A stretch of 64,000 nt of DNA from Lacibacter cauensis (GTDB lineage Bacteria; Bacteroidota; Bacteroidia; Chitinophagales; Chitinophagaceae), in contig NZ_VLLE01000004.1 in assembly GCF_007830055.1 (NCBI RefSeq), forward strand, positions 277,248-341,247, given 5' to 3'. The notes beneath the pieces are model-generated. The model was given only the letters and a program-made list of their open reading frames with translations. It searched no databases and was not told the origin of the DNA. Shown piece after piece: positions 60,954-64,000 of the stretch (positions are counted from its first letter, which is position 1; the number at the start of each line of letters is the position of its first letter). A program made the position numbers and the translations under genes.

Positions 60954-62378
60954 ATGACAACCAATCATCAACAGCCAAAAGGGCTATCCTATATCTATCA
61001 GATTATCAAACAATCGCTCAGCGGAGAAGAGCAGGATTATACGCAAGGCAGCATCCGCAAAGCAGTGGTATTGCTGGCGATACCGATGATTCTTGAATTG
61101 GGCTTTGAATCGGTATTTGCCGTTGTAGACATGTATTTCGTAAGTCATTTGCCCAACAGCAAAAACGCCATTGCCACTGTTGGACTTACCGAGTCGGTTA
61201 TTTCGCTCGTGTACACTATTGCCATTGGCCTTAGCACAGCTGCCACGGCAGTTGTTGCACGACGCATCGGCGAAAAAAATGCAGAGGCAGCAACGCATGC
61301 GGGCGCACAGGCCATGCTTATCTCACTGCTTGTTGCGGTGGTGTTAAGTATAACAGGCGTTGTTTTTGCCGCCGATATTCTGCGGCTGATGGGCGCTGCA
61401 CCCGCTGTAATTGCAGAAGGCACTTCGTTTACACAGATCATGATGGGTGGCTCTACTGTCATCATCCTGTTATTCCTCATCAACGGTATTTTCCGTGGTG
61501 CAGGCGATGCAGCTATGGCCATGCGCAGCTTATGGATAGCCAGCATCTTCAATATTGTTCTTTGTCCATTGTTGATTTATGGCTACGGACCATTTCCCGA
61601 ACTGGGTTTAAAAGGTGCAGCGATTGCCACAACCATCGGCCGAGGTGCAGGTGTACTTTACCAATGTTATTACCTGTTTGGAGGTAAACGATCGATCAAA
61701 ATGAGTCTGCCCCATTTTAAGTGGGATACACCGGTGGTTAAAACCTTGGTTGAAGTAGCATGGCCTGCAACAATGCAATTCTTTATTCAAAGCGGAAGCT
61801 GGATTGTACTGGCATGGCTGGTATCGGTAACCGGTGGTACCGAAGCAAGTGCAGGTTACCAAATCGCCATCCGCAATGTTGTTTTCTTTATACTTCCAGC
61901 ATGGGGATTGAGTAATGCGGCAGCAACATTGGTAGGACAAAACCTGGGCGCTAAACAACCTTTACGTGCCGAGCAAAGCGTATTGCTTACAACCAAATAC
62001 AATGCAGTATTTATGGCGTTTGTAATGCTGTTGTTTATATTCTTTGCCTCACCCATCATCAGCATTTTTACCAAAGAACCGGAAGTGCACCGCTTTGGTG
62101 CACTGTCGTTACAAATCATCGGCAGCGGTTATGTTTTTTATGGTATTGGTATGATTATGATACAGGCGTTGAATGGCGCAGGCGATACCAAAACACCCAC
62201 GTGGATCAATTTTATTTGTTTCTGGCTGTTCCAGATACCATTGGGTTATTTACTGGCGAAAACATTTCACCTCGGACCATTGGGTGCGTTCCTGGCAATA
62301 CCAATTGCGGAAACACTGATTGCCTTAGTTGCCTGGTATTATTTTAAGCGGGGCAAGTGGAAACTGGTGGAAGTATAA
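60954..62378 (+). CDS. MATE family efflux transporter
   Basis: A 474-residue inner-membrane protein of 12 helices. The ATG at 60954 is chosen over an in-frame TTG at 60897. Marks of the MATE family are ILELGFESVFAVVDMYFVSHL near the start, ALNGAGDTKTPTWINFICFW and GNGIFRGAGDAAMAMRSLW-like halves (NGIFRGAGDAA). It would export drugs or toxic organic cations using sodium or protons. The substrate is unknown. Confidence 0.93.
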   Translation: MTTNHQQPKGLSYIYQIIKQSLSGEEQDYTQGSIRKAVVLLAIPMILELGFESVFAVVDMYFVSHLPNSKNAIATVGLTESVISLVYTIAIGLSTAATAVVARRIGEKNAEAATHAGAQAMLISLLVAVVLSITGVVFAADILRLMGAAPAVIAEGTSFTQIMMGGSTVIILLFLINGIFRGAGDAAMAMRSLWIASIFNIVLCPLLIYGYGPFPELGLKGAAIATTIGRGAGVLYQCYYLFGGKRSIKMSLPHFKWDTPVVKTLVEVAWPATMQFFIQSGSWIVLAWLVSVTGGTEASAGYQIAIRNVVFFILPAWGLSNAAATLVGQNLGAKQPLRAEQSVLLTTKYNAVFMAFVMLLFIFFASPIISIFTKEPEVHRFGALSLQIIGSGYVFYGIGMIMIQALNGAGDTKTPTWINFICFWLFQIPLGYLLAKTFHLGPLGAFLAIPIAETLIALVAWYYFKRGKWKLVEV

Positions 62379-62381
62379 ACC

Positions 62382-62410
62382 AAAAGCCCGAAGCAGTACT
62401 TCGGGCTTTT
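62382..62410. terminator. Bidirectional terminator after the MATE gene
   Basis: A 12-bp perfect stem AAAAGCCCGAAG / CTTCGGGCTTTT with loop CAGTA. It serves the MATE gene and the convergent kinase gene. Confidence 0.9.
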
Positions 62411-62431
62411 TCATTTGTTTTAATGATTGCT

Positions 62432-63526
62432 TTATGAGCAGACTTTTTCGACGATATGGTGCAATGCCTTTTCGTGCTGCAACAGTTGTTGTAATAAAAC
62501 AAGCTGATTGCCTGCACGCACCAGGTTGTGCTTGGGATAACGGGCACCATAATACACATCATCGTTAATGTAATCGGTGAGGAACCGAATAGCCTGCATA
62601 TAGATCATAAACTTACCGGCGTATACAAACAATTTGATCTCTTCTGCAGAAAGATCGGTTTTCATCTGTTCAAAATAGCCATGTACAATGGCTTCAAAAA
62701 TATCGGTACGTATAACAATCTTACTGTAATCACTTTCTTCTTCACTAACCGGCGAAAGATAAGTCCGCATCATATCGCCCACATCGCTGATGAAATAACC
62801 GGGCATCACCGTATCTAAATCAATCACACACAAGCCTTTTCCCTGTTCATCAAATAACACATTGCTGATTTTGGTATCGTGGTGTGTAACACGGAGTTTA
62901 CAACCGGGGTTGGAGCGGATGGCTTCGAACTGCTGTACAATAGATACCCTTTGTTCAACCTGCTCAATCTGCTCTTTCACTTCAGCAATTCTTGCTGTAT
63001 TACCGTTTTGCAATGCCTGCAGAAACTGCCTGTACCGCAACGACAGATCGTGAAACGAAGGAATGGTGATGTACAACTGTGCTGCATCGAAGCCGCTGAG
63101 TAAATGGGTAAACTTTCCAAATTGCAATGCTGCTTCGTATGCTTCTGCTGCAGTTGCCACAACATCCTTGGTAACCGAACCTTTTATAAAGGGAAACATA
63201 CGGAAACAACCTGTTTCTTCAATATTAACCAACGTTGTACCGTTTAAAGCCTCTACAGGTGCGGCAAATAAATAGCCCGGTGCATGTTGTTGCAGATACG
63301 CTGCTATCTGCTGTATATTGGCTGCAATAGAACCGGGGTCTGTAAACACCTGCATATTGAGCTTTTGCAAAATAAATTCCTCGCCGGTTACTGCTGTAAT
63401 CTTCCAGGTACTGTTGATTAACCCACTGCCAAATTGTTCGATGGATAGTGCCGGCTGTTGCCAACCGAAAAGCGGCAAGACTGTTTCTGCAACAGACGGT
63501 GGGGCTGTGTAAATACTATTCGTCAT
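62432..63526 (-). CDS. Aminoglycoside-phosphotransferase-fold kinase, N-acetylhexosamine kinase-like
   Basis: A 364-residue APH-fold kinase. FGSGLINSTWKI is the nucleotide loop, VTHHDTKISNVLF the catalytic loop (HD), and VIDLDTVMPGYFISDVGDM the metal loop. The layout and length are those of bacterial N-acetylhexosamine 1-kinase-like enzymes. It lies 64 bp after a gene for a GH109-type protein; such an enzyme releases N-acetylgalactosamine, which a kinase of this type could phosphorylate. The substrate is inferred. Confidence 0.78.
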   Translation of the reverse strand: MTNSIYTAPPSVAETVLPLFGWQQPALSIEQFGSGLINSTWKITAVTGEEFILQKLNMQVFTDPGSIAANIQQIAAYLQQHAPGYLFAAPVEALNGTTLVNIEETGCFRMFPFIKGSVTKDVVATAAEAYEAALQFGKFTHLLSGFDAAQLYITIPSFHDLSLRYRQFLQALQNGNTARIAEVKEQIEQVEQRVSIVQQFEAIRSNPGCKLRVTHHDTKISNVLFDEQGKGLCVIDLDTVMPGYFISDVGDMMRTYLSPVSEEESDYSKIVIRTDIFEAIVHGYFEQMKTDLSAEEIKLFVYAGKFMIYMQAIRFLTDYINDDVYYGARYPKHNLVRAGNQLVLLQQLLQHEKALHHIVEKVCS

Positions 63527-63590
63527 GTGATTTATTAGTCAGGTAGTACAGCTGAAATATATCTGATTGTACTACCGGGTGCTTCGTCTG

Positions 63591-64000
63591 TTAATAATCG
63601 TCGTTTAATGCAAAAACAGGTTTGCGGTACATCCATTTTCCACCGGTAAAATCGGGGAACTCAATGGTTTCATTTCCTTTTTCAATTGATATTTCGCTCA
63701 ACGGAGTAATGGCACTCCATGCAGCTGCATCATATACATCCATCGGTGTTGGCTTTTTGCGTTTCATACTTTCAACAAATGAATGAATAACGAAAAAGTC
63801 CATACCACCATGCCCTGCGCCTTCCGTTTCTTTACTCCAGCGTGTCCACAACGGATGATCGTATTTATCGAACCAATCTTTCGCAGCATCCCACTGGTGT
63901 GGTTTCGAAACGCCTTCAACATGCACGCTTTTCGCCACATCCATCCACAAACCATTTGTGCCCTGCACACGAAAGCCTAACGAATAAGGACGTGGAAGGT
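63591..64000 (-). CDS. GH109 / Gfo-Idh-MocA-type protein, C-terminal part
   Basis: The frame runs past the right edge; about 136 C-terminal residues are seen. Motifs RPYSLGFRVQGTNGLWMDV, HPLWTRWSKETEGAGHGGMDFFVIHSFVE and AWSAITPLSEISI are those of the NAD-dependent Gfo/Idh/MocA family whose GH109 members remove alpha-linked N-acetylgalactosamine. The GHGGMDF segment lies near the active site. The N-terminal NAD-binding domain is outside the window. It is read leftwards into the kinase gene. Confidence 0.8.
   Translation of the reverse strand, partial: LPRPYSLGFRVQGTNGLWMDVAKSVHVEGVSKPHQWDAAKDWFDKYDHPLWTRWSKETEGAGHGGMDFFVIHSFVESMKRKKPTPMDVYDAAAWSAITPLSEISIEKGNETIEFPDFTGGKWMYRKPVFALNDDY

Overview
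The window is chromosomal DNA of a Bacteroidota bacterium, most likely a member of the Chitinophagaceae. The evidence is SusC/CarboxypepD-type TonB receptors, many lipoproteins with a short lipobox, DUF5690, LytTR and PhoR-type two-component pairs, an atpB with a long secreted N-terminus, TAnnTTTG-type promoters, and a split KdpD. Family placement is inference from gene content. No rRNA, tRNA, CRISPR array, transposase or phage gene was seen. It is ordinary chromosome with several accessory islands.

Layout. 0-4 kb: end of a GNAT acetyltransferase, a LytS/LytTR two-component pair, and a secreted vanadium-haloperoxidase/PAP2 lipoprotein. 4-8 kb: F-type ATP synthase genes atpB-E-F-H-A, with no atpG after atpA. 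8-14 kb: a PepSY-like lipoprotein, an MsbA-like ABC exporter, a DUF5690 membrane protein and a large secreted protein with a possible His/Cys peptidase-like tail. 14.4-25 kb: a phosphate island. It has a PhoB/PhoR-like pair, a beta-helix lipoprotein, a TonB-dependent receptor, a phosphate-selective porin (OprP type), a PhoU-like DUF47 protein and a PiT phosphate transporter. The receptor and porin promoters carry nearly the same array of 7-bp boxes at 11-bp period, the architecture of Pho boxes, directly upstream of a TTG-N17-TAnnTTTG-type promoter. 25-28.2 kb: rmlA, galE and a lone C-terminal transketolase subunit.

28.6-38.8 kb is a complete kdp potassium operon read leftwards: two unnamed one-helix microproteins, kdpF, kdpA, kdpB, kdpC, a porin, a KdpD sensor/Usp protein and a separate histidine kinase. 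It starts at a site matching the sigma-54 -24/-12 pattern. Next to it lies an NtrC-type sigma-54 activator instead of an OmpR-type KdpE. kdpB contains an imperfect inverted repeat that is translated in frame.

39-46 kb: an outer-membrane beta-barrel receptor, then a three-gene cysteine-rich operon (small secreted protein, TonB receptor with a Cys-rich N-terminal domain, BNR-repeat lipoprotein with a CCxCC motif), possibly for soft-metal handling. 46-50.9 kb: a small membrane protein, a GT61 glycosyltransferase, an ECF sigma operon, a metallo-beta-lactamase-fold hydrolase and a YciI-like protein. 50.9-56.8 kb: the rod-shape operon mreB-mreC-mreD-mrdA-rodA. 57-64 kb: purD, a POT peptide transporter, a PsbP-like secreted protein, a MATE exporter, and a sugar-kinase-like protein beside a truncated GH109-type oxidoreductase/glycosidase.
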